Assembly: GCA_003142855.1 (NCBI GenBank)
Contig: PLNW01000093.1
Coordinates: 1-64,000 of the forward strand
Length of the DNA: 64,000 nucleotides
Direction: 5' to 3'
From: Myxococcales bacterium
Lineage (GTDB): Bacteria > Myxococcota_A > Polyangia > Fen-1088
In this document: in pieces, positions 51,671 to 61,231 of the stretch
Position numbering within the stretch: the first letter of the stretch is position 1
Layout: each line of letters opens with the position of its first letter
Program-made: the position numbers and the translations under genes
Notes under the pieces: generated by a model
Seen by the model: the letters and a program-made list of their open reading frames with translations, nothing else
The model's database searches: none
What the model was told of the DNA's origin: nothing

Positions 51671-53779
51671 ATGCTCGCGCCCCTCTGTGCTGCCTTGCTT
51701 GTCTTTGCGACGGGTTCTAGCCCGCGCGAGCTCTCGCCTGCGCCCGAGCCGGCCCATCGTGTTTCGATTCGCATGGTTGGACCCCTGGCCCTCGTCCAGG
51801 TGGAACGAGAGGTGCTCATCGGCGGTGAGAAGATCCCGGCCCACGACACAGTGGTCGACCTCGATCTGCCCGAGGGTGCGACTTTGCTCGACTGGGGAGC
51901 GCAGGGCAGGGGCCCGGCAATCAGAATGGCGGCCACGGCCGAGACCACTGCCCGCGCCGACTACGCGCGCGTGCTGTCGGCGCACAACCTCGCGCCCGCT
52001 CCGGCATCGCCCGACGACGCCGTCCGGATCCGGGTGCATCTGGCTCCGCTGGCTGCGGCCGGGCGCGTGCTCCTGCGCTATCGCTACACGGCACCCATGG
52101 CCTGTGCCGACGGTCGCTTTGTGCTGCGCCTGCCACCCAGCCTGGAAGAGAACCCGTCCCCAGCCCAGGTGACGGTCAGGTTCGACAATCTGCCAGCGAG
52201 GCTGTCCCAGGCGAGCGTTGCCGGTGTGCGGGTTCGCATCCGGCCCAACGGGCGCGCTCCTGTGGTCCATGCGACGGCGCCCTTGCGGGCTGCCTGGGAG
52301 GTGAGCTTCACCCTGCGCGCGCAGGCCGGAGCGTGGCCGGGCCAGTTAACTATGGTGCGAGCCGGCCGACGCGCGATGGGCAAGTCGCAGGCAGTCGAGG
52401 TGATGACGGTGGGTTTGTGCCGGCCGCAAGGCCCAGCCGTCGAGCCACCACCAGCTGAGGTGATGTTGCTCGTCGATCGCTCCCGCAGCGTCGGCAGCGG
52501 CGGCATGTCCAGCCAGCGTGCCCTGGTGCGGGCCACGCTTGAGGCCTTGCCGCCCGCACAGCGATTCAATGCCATCCTGTTCGCGCGCACGACGACGCAG
52601 GTTTTTCCCTTCCCGCGCACCGCCACGCGCGAGGCGCTGGACGCCCTCGATGCAGCCGTCGATCCCAATCAACTGGAGAACGGAACCGACTTGGTGGCAG
52701 CGCTCGGCCGCGCGGCGGACTGGGTGAAGCACGGCGGGGCGCTTGCGGGCGGGGAATCTCGACTCTTGGTCATCGTCAGCGACGGCGCTCTGCCAGAATC
52801 CCAGACCGCCGAGAAGCTTGCTGGCGCGCTAGCGTCCGTCGCTCCAGATCATCGGCTTCGCGTGCTGGTCTTGCTCGTGCGCCCGGCCGCCGATGAGCCC
52901 GTCCCGGCCGACGCGGTCGAGCGTTTGGACAAGTTGGTGGGACGCTTTGGCGGCGTTGTGCGCGTGCTGGCAGCCGAGGACTTGCGTGGCGTGGCGCGAT
53001 CCGCTCTGGCGGCGCTGAAACAGGGTGGAGACTTGTTCAATGTCCGCATGCAGGGGCAACGGGACTTGGCCGCTGGCGTGGCTCCAGGGTCCGGTTTGGT
53101 GAAGACGTGGAGGTTGCCGTTGGGGCAGGGTTCCCGCGTCCTGGTGACGGGCGAGCATGCGGGCGCGACGGTCCGGGGTCGCGCATCCGCTGCGCGCGTC
53201 GCAATCGAGTGGCTGTTGCCCCTGGTCGATTCCCGGGCGCCCAAAGCCTGGGCAGGCTCGCTTCCCGAAGTCGCCGTCCATGTGGAGGCGGTCGCGTCCA
53301 GTCCTGGGTCGCCGGCCGACGGCGTGGCACGGGGACAGATGGACCCGCTGGTCCTACGCAACGCTCTGGCGCTGGCCTACCTGCCGCGGGCGCGCGCCTG
53401 CTACCTCCTGCGGCGGGTGGCCAATGGCGTCGACCTGGCCTTGCGCGGTCGCCTTCGTCTGGAGATCCATCTCGAACGGGGCGAGCTCGAAGACGCCATC
53501 ATCCGACAGTCCAGCTTGGACCGACCCGAGATTGAGAAATGCGTGCGCGACGCCGCTTTCGAGGTGGAGTACCCGCGTCCCATGTTTCGTGATGCGCCGA
53601 CGGTGGCGGCCGTGAACCTGGTGTTTCGGCCCCGCACGCCCGAGGAGAATCCGCCCGACGCCTCACCCCTGGATCAGCAGCTCGATCTCATCTTGGGACC
53701 AGTCACATTCGACCCGCGGGATCTCATCGAAGGCGAAACTCCCCAGAGCGGTGCGACAGAGAAACGCCCAAGCGACTAA
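51671..53779 (+). CDS. VIT/VWA-domain envelope protein with AgmX-like C-terminus
   Basis: The 702-residue protein has a short signal-like N-terminus, a VIT-type beta domain (about 25-150; VQVEREVLIGGEKIPAHDTVVDLDLPEGATL), a VWA domain with a DxSxS MIDAS motif (LLVDRSRSVGSGG, near 268), and a C-terminal segment (about 560-665) resembling the AgmX/PglI C-terminal domain of myxobacterial gliding proteins (ARACYLLRRV...LRLEIHLERGELEDAII...IEKCVRDAAFEVEYPRP), including the paired Cys. A role in metal-dependent adhesion or envelope assembly is inference. It is a single-gene unit with its own promoter. Confidence 0.82.
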   Translation: MLAPLCAALLVFATGSSPRELSPAPEPAHRVSIRMVGPLALVQVEREVLIGGEKIPAHDTVVDLDLPEGATLLDWGAQGRGPAIRMAATAETTARADYARVLSAHNLAPAPASPDDAVRIRVHLAPLAAAGRVLLRYRYTAPMACADGRFVLRLPPSLEENPSPAQVTVRFDNLPARLSQASVAGVRVRIRPNGRAPVVHATAPLRAAWEVSFTLRAQAGAWPGQLTMVRAGRRAMGKSQAVEVMTVGLCRPQGPAVEPPPAEVMLLVDRSRSVGSGGMSSQRALVRATLEALPPAQRFNAILFARTTTQVFPFPRTATREALDALDAAVDPNQLENGTDLVAALGRAADWVKHGGALAGGESRLLVIVSDGALPESQTAEKLAGALASVAPDHRLRVLVLLVRPAADEPVPADAVERLDKLVGRFGGVVRVLAAEDLRGVARSALAALKQGGDLFNVRMQGQRDLAAGVAPGSGLVKTWRLPLGQGSRVLVTGEHAGATVRGRASAARVAIEWLLPLVDSRAPKAWAGSLPEVAVHVEAVASSPGSPADGVARGQMDPLVLRNALALAYLPRARACYLLRRVANGVDLALRGRLRLEIHLERGELEDAIIRQSSLDRPEIEKCVRDAAFEVEYPRPMFRDAPTVAAVNLVFRPRTPEENPPDASPLDQQLDLILGPVTFDPRDLIEGETPQSGATEKRPSD

Positions 53780-53785
53780 GTCAAC

Positions 53786-53814
53786 TTGACCTGGTGCTGC
53801 CCGCCGACTATAAA
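53786..53814 (+). promoter_or_regulatory. Strong sigma-70 promoter of rplC
   Basis: TTGACC (53786-53791), a 17-nt spacer and TATAAA (53809-53814) form the best consensus promoter in the window. The start point should be near 53821, giving a leader of about 23 nt with an AAGAGG Shine-Dalgarno at 53828-53833. Confidence 0.7.
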
Positions 53815-53843
53815 GCCACGTTCTTTCAAGAGGTTTGCAAACC

Positions 53844-54584
53844 ATGTCGCTGAAAATGGGCCTGCTCGGCCGCAAGTTAGGGATGACCCGCGTGTTCCAC
53901 GATGATGGAACATCTCTGGGATGCACGGCGCTCGAGGTCGGGCCCTGCGTGGTCACGGCGCAACGGACGTCGGAAAAGCACGGGTATGTGGCTCTGCAGC
54001 TCGGATTCGAGCAGCGCTCGCCACGCCACTTGCGTCTTTCCGAGTCCAAGCTCTTCGAGAAGCTGAAGATCGAGGGGACTCCCGCGGTTTTGCGCGAGGT
54101 TCGCTTGGAGGCGAACGACGCAGCCACCAAGTTCGAGGTGGGCAAGGTTCTGAAGGCTGAAGAGGTCTTCAAGTCGGGCGATGTTGTTGACGTCGTGGGC
54201 GTCACCAAGGGCAAGGGCTACCAGGGCGTTATGAAGATGCACAAGATGGCAGGCTCGGTGAACGGCCACGGGTCGCACGAGTTCTTCCGTCACGGCGGTT
54301 CCATCGGCTGCCGCCTCACCCCGGGCCGCGTGCACAAGGGCAAGCGGATGTCCCAGCACATGGGGCATGTGCGGTGCACCGCTTCGGACTTGGTGGTGGT
54401 CAAGATCTATCCCGAGCAGAATGTCGTGCTGGTCAAGGGCCCGGTCCCTGGGCCGGCCCATGGTCTGGTCTTCCTCAAGGGCAGCTCCAAGAACGTGAAG
54501 AAGTACATCGTTCCGGTGGTGCAGAGAGAGGTCGAGGCCAAGAACCCGATGAAGGCGTCGAAGAAGGGGCAGACGAGCGGCTAG
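53844..54584 (+). CDS. rplC: 50S ribosomal protein L3, solitary locus
   Basis: L3 binds 23S rRNA and reaches to the peptidyl transferase centre. The 246-residue product has the family start LLGRKLGMTRVF and the central loop GSVNGHGSHEFFRHGGSIGCRLTPGRVHKGKRMSQHMG. The position methylated in E. coli (Gln of GSIGQ) is Cys156 here. It is not followed by rplD, rplW or rplB of the S10 operon but by rlmE. It has its own strong promoter. ATG 53844 is chosen over TTG 53835 for spacing from the ribosome binding site. Confidence 0.95.
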   Translation: MSLKMGLLGRKLGMTRVFHDDGTSLGCTALEVGPCVVTAQRTSEKHGYVALQLGFEQRSPRHLRLSESKLFEKLKIEGTPAVLREVRLEANDAATKFEVGKVLKAEEVFKSGDVVDVVGVTKGKGYQGVMKMHKMAGSVNGHGSHEFFRHGGSIGCRLTPGRVHKGKRMSQHMGHVRCTASDLVVVKIYPEQNVVLVKGPVPGPAHGLVFLKGSSKNVKKYIVPVVQREVEAKNPMKASKKGQTSG

Positions 54585-54608
54585 ACATCGTCGAGCTAGG
54601 CGGGCAGG

Positions 54609-55208
54609 TTGGCTTCGCTGCGCGACCGCAACCGGCGCCACGACGCGTTCTTTCGCAAGGCACGCAGCGAGGGCTTCGCGGCGCGCTCGGTCTACAAGCT
54701 AGAGGAAATCGACCGACGATTGCACCTCCTGCGCGCCGGTGCCCGGGTGCTCGATCTAGGCTGCCGGCCTGGCTCGTGGCTGCAGTATGCGTGCGAGGTC
54801 GCGGGGCCCCATGGTGTGGTCATCGGCGTGGATCGCCAGCCCCTGCCACAGCCAGTTTCTAGCGCGCGGGTCTTGGTCGCAGACATCTTTACCCTGTCCG
54901 ACCAGGAGCTCTTGTGCGGCCAGGCTGCCTTCGACGTGGTCTTGTCCGACATGGCACCCGACACGACCGGCATCCGTGCCACCGATCAGGCGCGCTCGGC
55001 GGCTTTGGTTGAGGAGGCGCTGGGCCGGGCTGAACGCCTGCTCGCACCGCTGGGCGCGTTTGTGGCCAAGGTGTTTCAGAGCCCTGAGGTGGCCCGCATC
55101 CGCGCGCGCATGTCCACGCGCTTCTCGGAGGTGCGCTTGCTCAAACCGGAAAGCTCGCGTGGCGAGAGCACGGAGCTGTATTTGGTCGGGAAAGGGTTCT
55201 CGCCGTAG
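54609..55208 (+). CDS. rlmE: 23S rRNA 2'-O-methyltransferase (RlmE/RrmJ/FtsJ family)
   Basis: RlmE methylates U2552 of 23S rRNA at the ribose 2'-OH. The 199-residue product has the Rossmann SAM site VLDLGCRPGSWLQYA (family DLGAAPGGWSQ) and the K-D-K-E catalytic tetrad: K in SVYKLEEID, D in VLSDMAPDTTG, K in FVAKVFQ and E in SRGESTELY. The start is probably TTG 54609, since family homology begins at once; no ATG is available. It follows rplC by 24 bp and shares its promoter. Confidence 0.9.
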   Translation: MASLRDRNRRHDAFFRKARSEGFAARSVYKLEEIDRRLHLLRAGARVLDLGCRPGSWLQYACEVAGPHGVVIGVDRQPLPQPVSSARVLVADIFTLSDQELLCGQAAFDVVLSDMAPDTTGIRATDQARSAALVEEALGRAERLLAPLGAFVAKVFQSPEVARIRARMSTRFSEVRLLKPESSRGESTELYLVGKGFSP

Positions 55209-55209
55209 A

Positions 55210-55236
55210 CATGGGAACCCTGGGAGGGTTCCCATG
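55210..55236 (+). terminator. Hairpin after rlmE
   Basis: A perfect 11-bp stem (CATGGGAACCC/GGGTTCCCATG) with a 5-nt loop begins 2 nt after the rlmE stop. It lacks a T-run but is the strongest short hairpin in the window and likely ends or stabilises the rplC-rlmE mRNA. Confidence 0.6.
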
Positions 55237-55289
55237 CCCTCCCGCGACGGTACGCGGCGAGCAAAGCTCGCCGGCTCCCCACGCGCGAC

Positions 55290-55592
55290 CTAGTTTCGTG
55301 ATTCGCCCCACGGCGACAGCGCAATACGCCTGTCGATCACGATGGCCCGCCACATGTGCATCTGGGACGCGGAGAGGCCGCCGAAGGGCTGGCCGGTCCA
55401 CTCGCGGATGCGCTGACTAAGTCTCTCGCGCACCTCAGTCGCGGCCAGCGGCTCGGTGTCGTCATCGTCAGCGACCGGTGGATACTCCGAGAGCAGTTGT
55501 CTGAACTCGTCCAGATTCTCCTGCCGGTTGAGGAGGGACTTGTAGAGGCTGCGAAGCTGCTCTTGCGGGTCGGTGTGAAGAACAGTGTCCAT
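55290..55592 (-). CDS. Small hypothetical protein
   Basis: The 100-residue protein has a strong GGAGG Shine-Dalgarno 8 nt before its ATG, which is the main reason to accept it. It is helical and acidic in the middle (PPVADDDDTEP), with a basic C-terminal half (WRAIVIDRRIALSP). No family is recognised. It is convergent with rlmE and faces away from the large kinase gene. Confidence 0.65.
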   Translation of the reverse strand: MDTVLHTDPQEQLRSLYKSLLNRQENLDEFRQLLSEYPPVADDDDTEPLAATEVRERLSQRIREWTGQPFGGLSASQMHMWRAIVIDRRIALSPWGESRN

Positions 55593-55997
55593 GCGATTCC
55601 CTCCGGCTGGGGTCCTGGCACGGATGAGCTGGGGCCCGCGGCCGGTATCAGCAAGACAGGATATCGCAAGATCGATTTGTTTTCTTGAGTCCTGGGAGGA
55701 AAACGCTGGTCGACCCCACTGCGTCCGGTGTCAGTGTATGCGTGTCGATCTGCGACTATGTGGACCAGGGCAGTCGAGAAGTCGCCGTCGAGGGAAGCCT
55801 TGCAGGGTTCTCAGCCTGCAGGTCTGGCTTCAGCGACGGCTCGGTTCTTCCGAGAAGAGTGAACGACGTGAGACGCGCCCTGGTCACCATGGTGCATCCT
55901 ATCGCACCCAGCCGAGCCCCCGCGGGATCGGATCGACAGGTCTCTCCTGGCCGCGCGGCTGGGAGTATTCTGCTCATGCTGCTGAGCAAGGCGGGGT
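55593..55997 (+). other. Spacer upstream of the hybrid kinase
   Basis: These 405 bases hold no convincing gene. A TATTCT hexamer at 55966-55971 and an AAGG near 55987 could serve the kinase gene, and the promoter of the small minus-strand gene must also lie here. No repeat or riboswitch fold was recognised. Confidence 0.5.
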
Positions 55998-58900
55998 GTG
56001 GGCTTGCCTGAGCTGCTTCGCGTCCTGATCGTCGAAGGCTCGCCCAGTGATGCCGCTCTGCTGGTGCGGCACCTGACTGAGGCGGGATTGGCCGTGCAGC
56101 ACCAGCGTGTCGACACAGCCGAGGGCATGCGAGAGGCGCTCAAGCAAGAGCCCTGGGATGTCATTCTGTGTGACGCCTCCATGGCGGGATTCGGCTTGGC
56201 CGAGGTTCAGCAGATCCGCCGGGATGCGGGAGCGGACTGCGGGTTTGTGGCGGTGTCTGGCGAATTCTCCGAGGATGCGAGAGTGGCCACGCTGCAGGCG
56301 GGCGCGCATGCCTGCGTTTTCAAAGGCAGTCTGGCGGGTTTGGTCCCGGTAGTCGAGCGCGAGATGCGTGAGGCACGCGAGCGTCGCGAACGACGTCGGG
56401 TGGAGCAGACTCTGCGCCGAACCGAGGAGGACCTGCGCAACCTGTTGGAGATTTCGCCCTTCGCCGCGGTTGTCTTCGACGTACAGGGCTTGCCCATCTA
56501 TGGCAACCACAAGTTTCTCAACTTGTTTGGCTATCGCGCGGGCGAACCGGCCACGGTGGACGATTGGTGGCGCCTGGCCTATCCCCAAGTCGACTACCGG
56601 GAACGCGTCCACGCCGACTGGATGGCGCGTTTGTCCGACGCGGCTCACAAGGGAACTCCCATGCGGCCCATGGACGCCGTCATCACCTGCCAGGACGGCT
56701 CGCTCCGCCATGTGGAATTCCACGCCGCGCGTGTGGGTGACCGGCTCCTCATCATCGCCGTCGACTTGACCGAGCTGGAAAAGGCCGAGGCCGCGCGCCG
56801 AGCGGGCGAGGAGCGCTATCGTCGCTTCGTGCAGATGAGCGGGGAGGGGGTGTGGCGCTACGACTTGCTGCCGCCGGTGCCAGCCGATTTGCCCGAAGAC
56901 GAGATGGTGGCTGCCCTGTTCGAGCGCGCGCGGGTGGGCGAGTGCAACGACGAGTTCGCCCGACAGCATGGCTACAGCCGGGCGCCAGATGTGCTGGGCC
57001 GGCGCCTGTCTGAGCTGATGCAAGGAGCGCAGACGGAGCAGTTGGAGTTTCTGCGCTGCTTTGTTCGCAGCGGATTCCGGGTTGCCGATCTGGTCACGGT
57101 GGGGAGCGGAGCCGAGGGGCACGAAACCTGGGCGCTGAACAGCCTGGTGGGAATCATCGAACAGAACTGGATGGTTTGCATCTGGGGCACCCGTCGCGAC
57201 ATCACTGCGCAACGGCAGTCCCAGCTTGCCTTGCAGCGGAGCGAAGCGGAGTTTCGGGCCATCTTCGACCGCGCGCCTGTGGGCATCGTGCTGGTCGACC
57301 GCGATGGACGACCGCTCCGCTGCAACAGCGCCTTGCGCGAGATGTTGGGCTACGGTCCGGAAGAGATCGGGCCGTTTCCTTTCGCCGAGCTTGCCCACCC
57401 CGAAGACCGTGAGCGCGTCGCGCTTGCGCAGGGCGAGCTGACCGCGGGCGGGAGAGAGTGGGTCCAGATTGAGGCGCGTCTGCTACGCAAAGACGGAACC
57501 GTCGCCTGGGTCGACCTGGTCGCATCGGCCATCCGCGACGAGAAAGGCCGGTTCGTGCAGGGCATCTGCGTCTTGCACGACATCACTCGGCGCCGGATCG
57601 CGGAGCAGGAACAGACCCTGCATCAACAGGAACTGGCCGCGCTCAATGAGATCGTCACCGCCACGACATCCACGCTGGATCCCCGGCAGATCCTCGACAG
57701 CGTCCTCAGTAGCGTGCGCAAGATGTCGCGGGTCGACCGGACCAGCATCATGCTGCTCAACCGCGAGACGGACTTGCTCGAAACCGCGGCGGTGATTGGT
57801 GCCGATGGCCCCATCCCGGCCAACCTTTGTCTGGGTCGCGGCGAAGGTGCGGCGGGACAGGTGCTGAACGAGCTCAAACCCCTGGTCATCTCGGACGTGC
57901 GCGAGTCCTCTCAGTTCGTCGCAGCCCGCGACGCCGGTCGCGCGTGGAGCGCCGCCGAGCAGAATGCGCTTGGCTACGTGGGGGTTCCCTTGGTTTCACG
58001 GGGCAGGACCATCGGGGTTCTCTCTCTGGTCACCACCAAGCACCGCGACTTTTCCGCTGGTGAGATCGCATTCTTGCAGGCCATCTGCGGCGCGGCCGCA
58101 GTCAGCATCGACAACGCGCTCATCCACCGGGACATCCAGCGGCGCGCAGAAAAGTTGGCTGGCGAGATAGCCCTGCAGAAGCAATATGCCGAGAACGTGG
58201 TCCGCAGCATCACCGACGGCGTGCTCACGGTCGACACCGAGAACCGCATCGTTTCCTGGAACCGCGGGGCCGAGGCCATCACGGGCCATGGTGCCCAGGA
58301 GGCCGTCGGGCGCCTGTGCCGTGAGTTGGGATTGCACTGCGACGCGGGAGAGAAGACGCTGTGTCTCAGTGACGGATGTCCCTTCGAGGAGATCAGGCGC
58401 ACACGCCTGCCCATTAGCGCGCGCGAGGTGTCCGCCCAGCATCGCGACGGCCGGCACATCACGGTGAGCATCAGCGCGGCGCCGCTCTATGACGACAAGG
58501 GCGAGTTTCAGGGAGTGGTCGCAGTGTTTCGCGATGTTTCGCGCGAACGCGAGCTGGTCGACGGCATCCAGCGCGCCGACCGGGCCAAGAGCGCCTTTCT
58601 GGCCAGCGTGTCGCACGAGATCCGCACGCCAATGAACGCCATCATGGGTTTCACCCAGCTCCTGCTGCGCGACCCTTTGCTGAGCGCAGGCCAGCGTCAG
58701 TACCTGGAAACCATCGGGCGCAGCAGCGAGCATCTGCAGACACTCATCGACGATGTTCTCGAGATGTCCAAGATCGAGGCGGGACGTGTGTCGGTGCAGC
58801 CGTCTACCTTCAACCTGCGGGCCTTGGTGGCTGACTTGACTGGCATGTTCCGCCTGCGCACCGAGAGCAAGCGGTTGCGTTTTGAGGTTGAGGTGCCCGA

Positions 58901-59975
58901 TGAGGTGCCCGACAGCGTGGTGACGGACGAGAGGAAGCTGCGTCAGATCCTCATCAATCTGTTGGGCAACGCCATCAAGTTCACCGAGCAAGGGCACGTC
59001 TTGTGGCGCGTGCGGGTCAAGCCCGGCGATGCTCTCGCATCCCGCCTCCTGGTCGATGTGGACGACAGTGGACCGGGGATTGCCGCCTCCGACCGTGAGC
59101 GGATTTTCGATCCCTTCGAGCAGGCTGCGGCCGGGGCTCGGGTGGGAGGCACGGGCCTCGGGTTGGCCATCAGTCGCCAGTTCGCGCGTCTTCTGGGAGG
59201 AGACCTCACGGTTGCCAGCGAGGTGGGGCGGGGCAGTTGCTTCCATGTCGAGATTCCTCTCGGACAGGAGGACCCGGAGCACTTGCACGTGGAAGTGCCT
59301 TCCCGACGGGTTGTCGGGATCAAGCCGACGGCCGATCCCTATCGGGTGTTGGTGGTCGATGACCAGCCCGAGAATCGCAAGGTGATGTCGCGGATGCTCG
59401 AGGCTGTCGGATATCGCATCCGCGAGGCCAACGACGGAGCAGAGGCGGTCGCCAGTTTTGCGGAGTGGGAGCCGCATGCCATCCTGATGGACATGCTCAT
59501 GCCCAAGATGGGCGGGGCCGAGGCGATACGACAGATTCGCGCGACGCCTGCCGGGCAGACCCCTTTCATCCTCGCTGTGTCGGCCAGCGCATTCGACGAG
59601 AATCGGCAGCAGGCGCTGGCCGCCGGAGCCGACGGCTTTCTGAGCAAGCCCTTCCGCGAAGCCGACCTGCTGGAGCGGCTGCGCGTGCCTCTGGGGGTCG
59701 AGTACATCTCGGCCGACCTGCCGGCGCCGGCTCCCGGGCCGACGGTCGTCCGCAGCGACGGCTCAGCGAATTCCACCCTGGCGGGGCTTCCTTCCGCTTT
59801 GCGCGAGGAAATCCACACCGCTGCTGTGCACGCCGACTATGATCGGCTCATGGGTCTGGCCGATCAGCTGGCAGCGCTGGACGCCGACGGGGCGTGCCTT
59901 CTGCGCCAGACCGTCGAGCGATTCGACTACCAGAAGCTTATCGACCATGTGCAAGGGGGACAGGGGCATGTCTGA
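55998..59975 (+). CDS. Hybrid sensor histidine kinase (REC-PAS-PAS-PAS-GAF-PAS-HisKA-HATPase-REC)
   Basis: The 1325-residue cytosolic protein has an N-terminal receiver (D59 in ILCDAS), three PAS domains (about 145-260, 265-400, 405-530), a GAF domain (about 545-700), another PAS domain (about 720-850), a HisKA dimerisation helix with phosphoacceptor H873 (SVSHEIRTPMNAIMG), an HATPase_c domain (NLLGNAIKF, DDSGPGIAASD, GTGLGLAISRQF) and a C-terminal receiver (D1165 in ILMDMLMPK). It should form a phosphorelay from input to output receiver. No membrane segment is seen. GTG 55998 has an AAGG six bases upstream. It overlaps the next gene by 8 bp. Confidence 0.92.
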   Translation: MGLPELLRVLIVEGSPSDAALLVRHLTEAGLAVQHQRVDTAEGMREALKQEPWDVILCDASMAGFGLAEVQQIRRDAGADCGFVAVSGEFSEDARVATLQAGAHACVFKGSLAGLVPVVEREMREARERRERRRVEQTLRRTEEDLRNLLEISPFAAVVFDVQGLPIYGNHKFLNLFGYRAGEPATVDDWWRLAYPQVDYRERVHADWMARLSDAAHKGTPMRPMDAVITCQDGSLRHVEFHAARVGDRLLIIAVDLTELEKAEAARRAGEERYRRFVQMSGEGVWRYDLLPPVPADLPEDEMVAALFERARVGECNDEFARQHGYSRAPDVLGRRLSELMQGAQTEQLEFLRCFVRSGFRVADLVTVGSGAEGHETWALNSLVGIIEQNWMVCIWGTRRDITAQRQSQLALQRSEAEFRAIFDRAPVGIVLVDRDGRPLRCNSALREMLGYGPEEIGPFPFAELAHPEDRERVALAQGELTAGGREWVQIEARLLRKDGTVAWVDLVASAIRDEKGRFVQGICVLHDITRRRIAEQEQTLHQQELAALNEIVTATTSTLDPRQILDSVLSSVRKMSRVDRTSIMLLNRETDLLETAAVIGADGPIPANLCLGRGEGAAGQVLNELKPLVISDVRESSQFVAARDAGRAWSAAEQNALGYVGVPLVSRGRTIGVLSLVTTKHRDFSAGEIAFLQAICGAAAVSIDNALIHRDIQRRAEKLAGEIALQKQYAENVVRSITDGVLTVDTENRIVSWNRGAEAITGHGAQEAVGRLCRELGLHCDAGEKTLCLSDGCPFEEIRRTRLPISAREVSAQHRDGRHITVSISAAPLYDDKGEFQGVVAVFRDVSRERELVDGIQRADRAKSAFLASVSHEIRTPMNAIMGFTQLLLRDPLLSAGQRQYLETIGRSSEHLQTLIDDVLEMSKIEAGRVSVQPSTFNLRALVADLTGMFRLRTESKRLRFEVEVPDEVPDSVVTDERKLRQILINLLGNAIKFTEQGHVLWRVRVKPGDALASRLLVDVDDSGPGIAASDRERIFDPFEQAAAGARVGGTGLGLAISRQFARLLGGDLTVASEVGRGSCFHVEIPLGQEDPEHLHVEVPSRRVVGIKPTADPYRVLVVDDQPENRKVMSRMLEAVGYRIREANDGAEAVASFAEWEPHAILMDMLMPKMGGAEAIRQIRATPAGQTPFILAVSASAFDENRQQALAAGADGFLSKPFREADLLERLRVPLGVEYISADLPAPAPGPTVVRSDGSANSTLAGLPSALREEIHTAAVHADYDRLMGLADQLAALDADGACLLRQTVERFDYQKLIDHVQGGQGHV

Positions 59976-61107
59976 GGACTCGTCACACCGGGACAGTGGC
60001 GCCAGCATTCTGGTGGTCGACGACACGCCGGCCAATCTGCAGGTGCTGGTCGGCATGCTCAAGGAACGTGGACATCGGGTGCGGCCGGTGTTGGACGGAC
60101 GCCTCGCGTTGCGGGCGGCCAAGGCCGAGGTGCCCGATCTGGTCTTGCTCGACATCAACATGCCCGACATGGACGGCTTCGAAGTGTGCGAACAGTTGAA
60201 GGCCGATCCCAAGACGGCCGACACCCCGGTGATCTTCATCAGCGGGAACACCGAAACGGTGGACAAGGTGAGGGCGTTCTCCGTCGGAGGAGTCGACTAC
60301 GTCACCAAGCCCTTTCAGATGGCGGAGGTGGAAGCGCGCGTGGCCACGCATCTGGAACTCCGGCGCAAGCGGCGCGAACTTCAGGAAAGCTACGAGTCGC
60401 TGCGACGCTTGGAAACCCTGCGCGATAGTCTGGTGCACATGGTGGTGCACGATCTGCGCTCGCCGCTGGCGGCTATTTCGGCCAGCCTGGAGGTCATCAA
60501 GTGGGACGCGGAGGAGCAGCATCGCGTGGAGTTGGCGAGTGATGTGGAAATGGCCTTGCACGCGACCCGAACCATCATCCGACTGGTCAATTCGGTGCTC
60601 GACGTGAGCAAGATGGAGGGCGCGGAGATGCGCCTGCAGTTCGCTCTGTGCGATGTCGCCGCGGTGGCTAGGGAAAGCGTGGACGAACTGGAATCCCTGG
60701 TCGGGTCGCGAAGGCTGGTGCGAGATTGGCCCGACGAGCCGGTCATGGCCTTGGTGGACCGGGACGTGGTGGCGCGCATTCTGCAAAATCTGCTGGGCAA
60801 CGCACTCAAGTTCACGCCTGCTACTGGGGTCATCACCGTCTCGGTTGAAGCCAACGACGACATGGTGCGAGTGGCGGTCAGCGATACCGGGCCTGGCATT
60901 CCGCGGGAATATCGCGAAAGGGTGTTCGAGAAATTCGGGCAGGTCGAGGCCGCTTCGAGCGGCCAGAAATTCTCCACCGGACTCGGTCTCACCTTCTGCC
61001 GACTGGCCGTGGAGGCGCACCACGGCCGCATCGGAGTGGACAGCGAGATCGGCCATGGGAGCACGTTCTGGTTCGTGCTGCCGCGCAAGGGTCCGGCGCC
61101 GAGGTGA
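59968..61107 (+). CDS. Receiver-histidine kinase
   Basis: The 379-residue protein has an N-terminal receiver (D62 in LLDINMPDMDG, K114 in VTKPF), a coiled linker and a histidine kinase core with H161 (MVVHDLRSPLAAISAS), NLLGNALKF, DTGPGIPREY and STGLGLTFC. The receiver-first layout suggests that it is controlled by a phosphate from another kinase, most simply the upstream hybrid kinase, whose reading frame it overlaps by 8 bp. It is cytosolic. Confidence 0.92.
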   Translation: MSEDSSHRDSGASILVVDDTPANLQVLVGMLKERGHRVRPVLDGRLALRAAKAEVPDLVLLDINMPDMDGFEVCEQLKADPKTADTPVIFISGNTETVDKVRAFSVGGVDYVTKPFQMAEVEARVATHLELRRKRRELQESYESLRRLETLRDSLVHMVVHDLRSPLAAISASLEVIKWDAEEQHRVELASDVEMALHATRTIIRLVNSVLDVSKMEGAEMRLQFALCDVAAVARESVDELESLVGSRRLVRDWPDEPVMALVDRDVVARILQNLLGNALKFTPATGVITVSVEANDDMVRVAVSDTGPGIPREYRERVFEKFGQVEAASSGQKFSTGLGLTFCRLAVEAHHGRIGVDSEIGHGSTFWFVLPRKGPAPR

Positions 61108-61125
61108 AAGAGGCCGGAGCCGAAT

Positions 61126-61208
61126 CCGGATCCGGAGCCGGCGACCGGCCACCGGCGACCGGCCACCGGCGACCGGCCACCGGCGACCGGCCACCGGATC
61201 CGGCCACC
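61126..61208. repeat. 14-bp tandem repeat between convergent genes
   Basis: Four perfect copies of GGCGACCGGCCACC run from 61140 to 61195, followed by a degenerate fifth copy and preceded by CCGGATCCGG at 61126. The unit length and perfect copies suggest a VNTR. It lies between the stop codons of the receiver-kinase and the sigma-54 activator. Confidence 0.8.
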
Positions 61209-61231
61209 GGCCGCCGGTCCGCAGCGGCGTC

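Noticed and set aside
55685..56011. A 108-codon frame before the hybrid kinase
   Set aside because: It has no ribosome binding site or domain and overlaps the kinase start.
61140..61208. A CRISPR array or attachment site
   Set aside because: The units are 14 bp, directly adjacent and have no spacers, and no integrase or cas gene is nearby.
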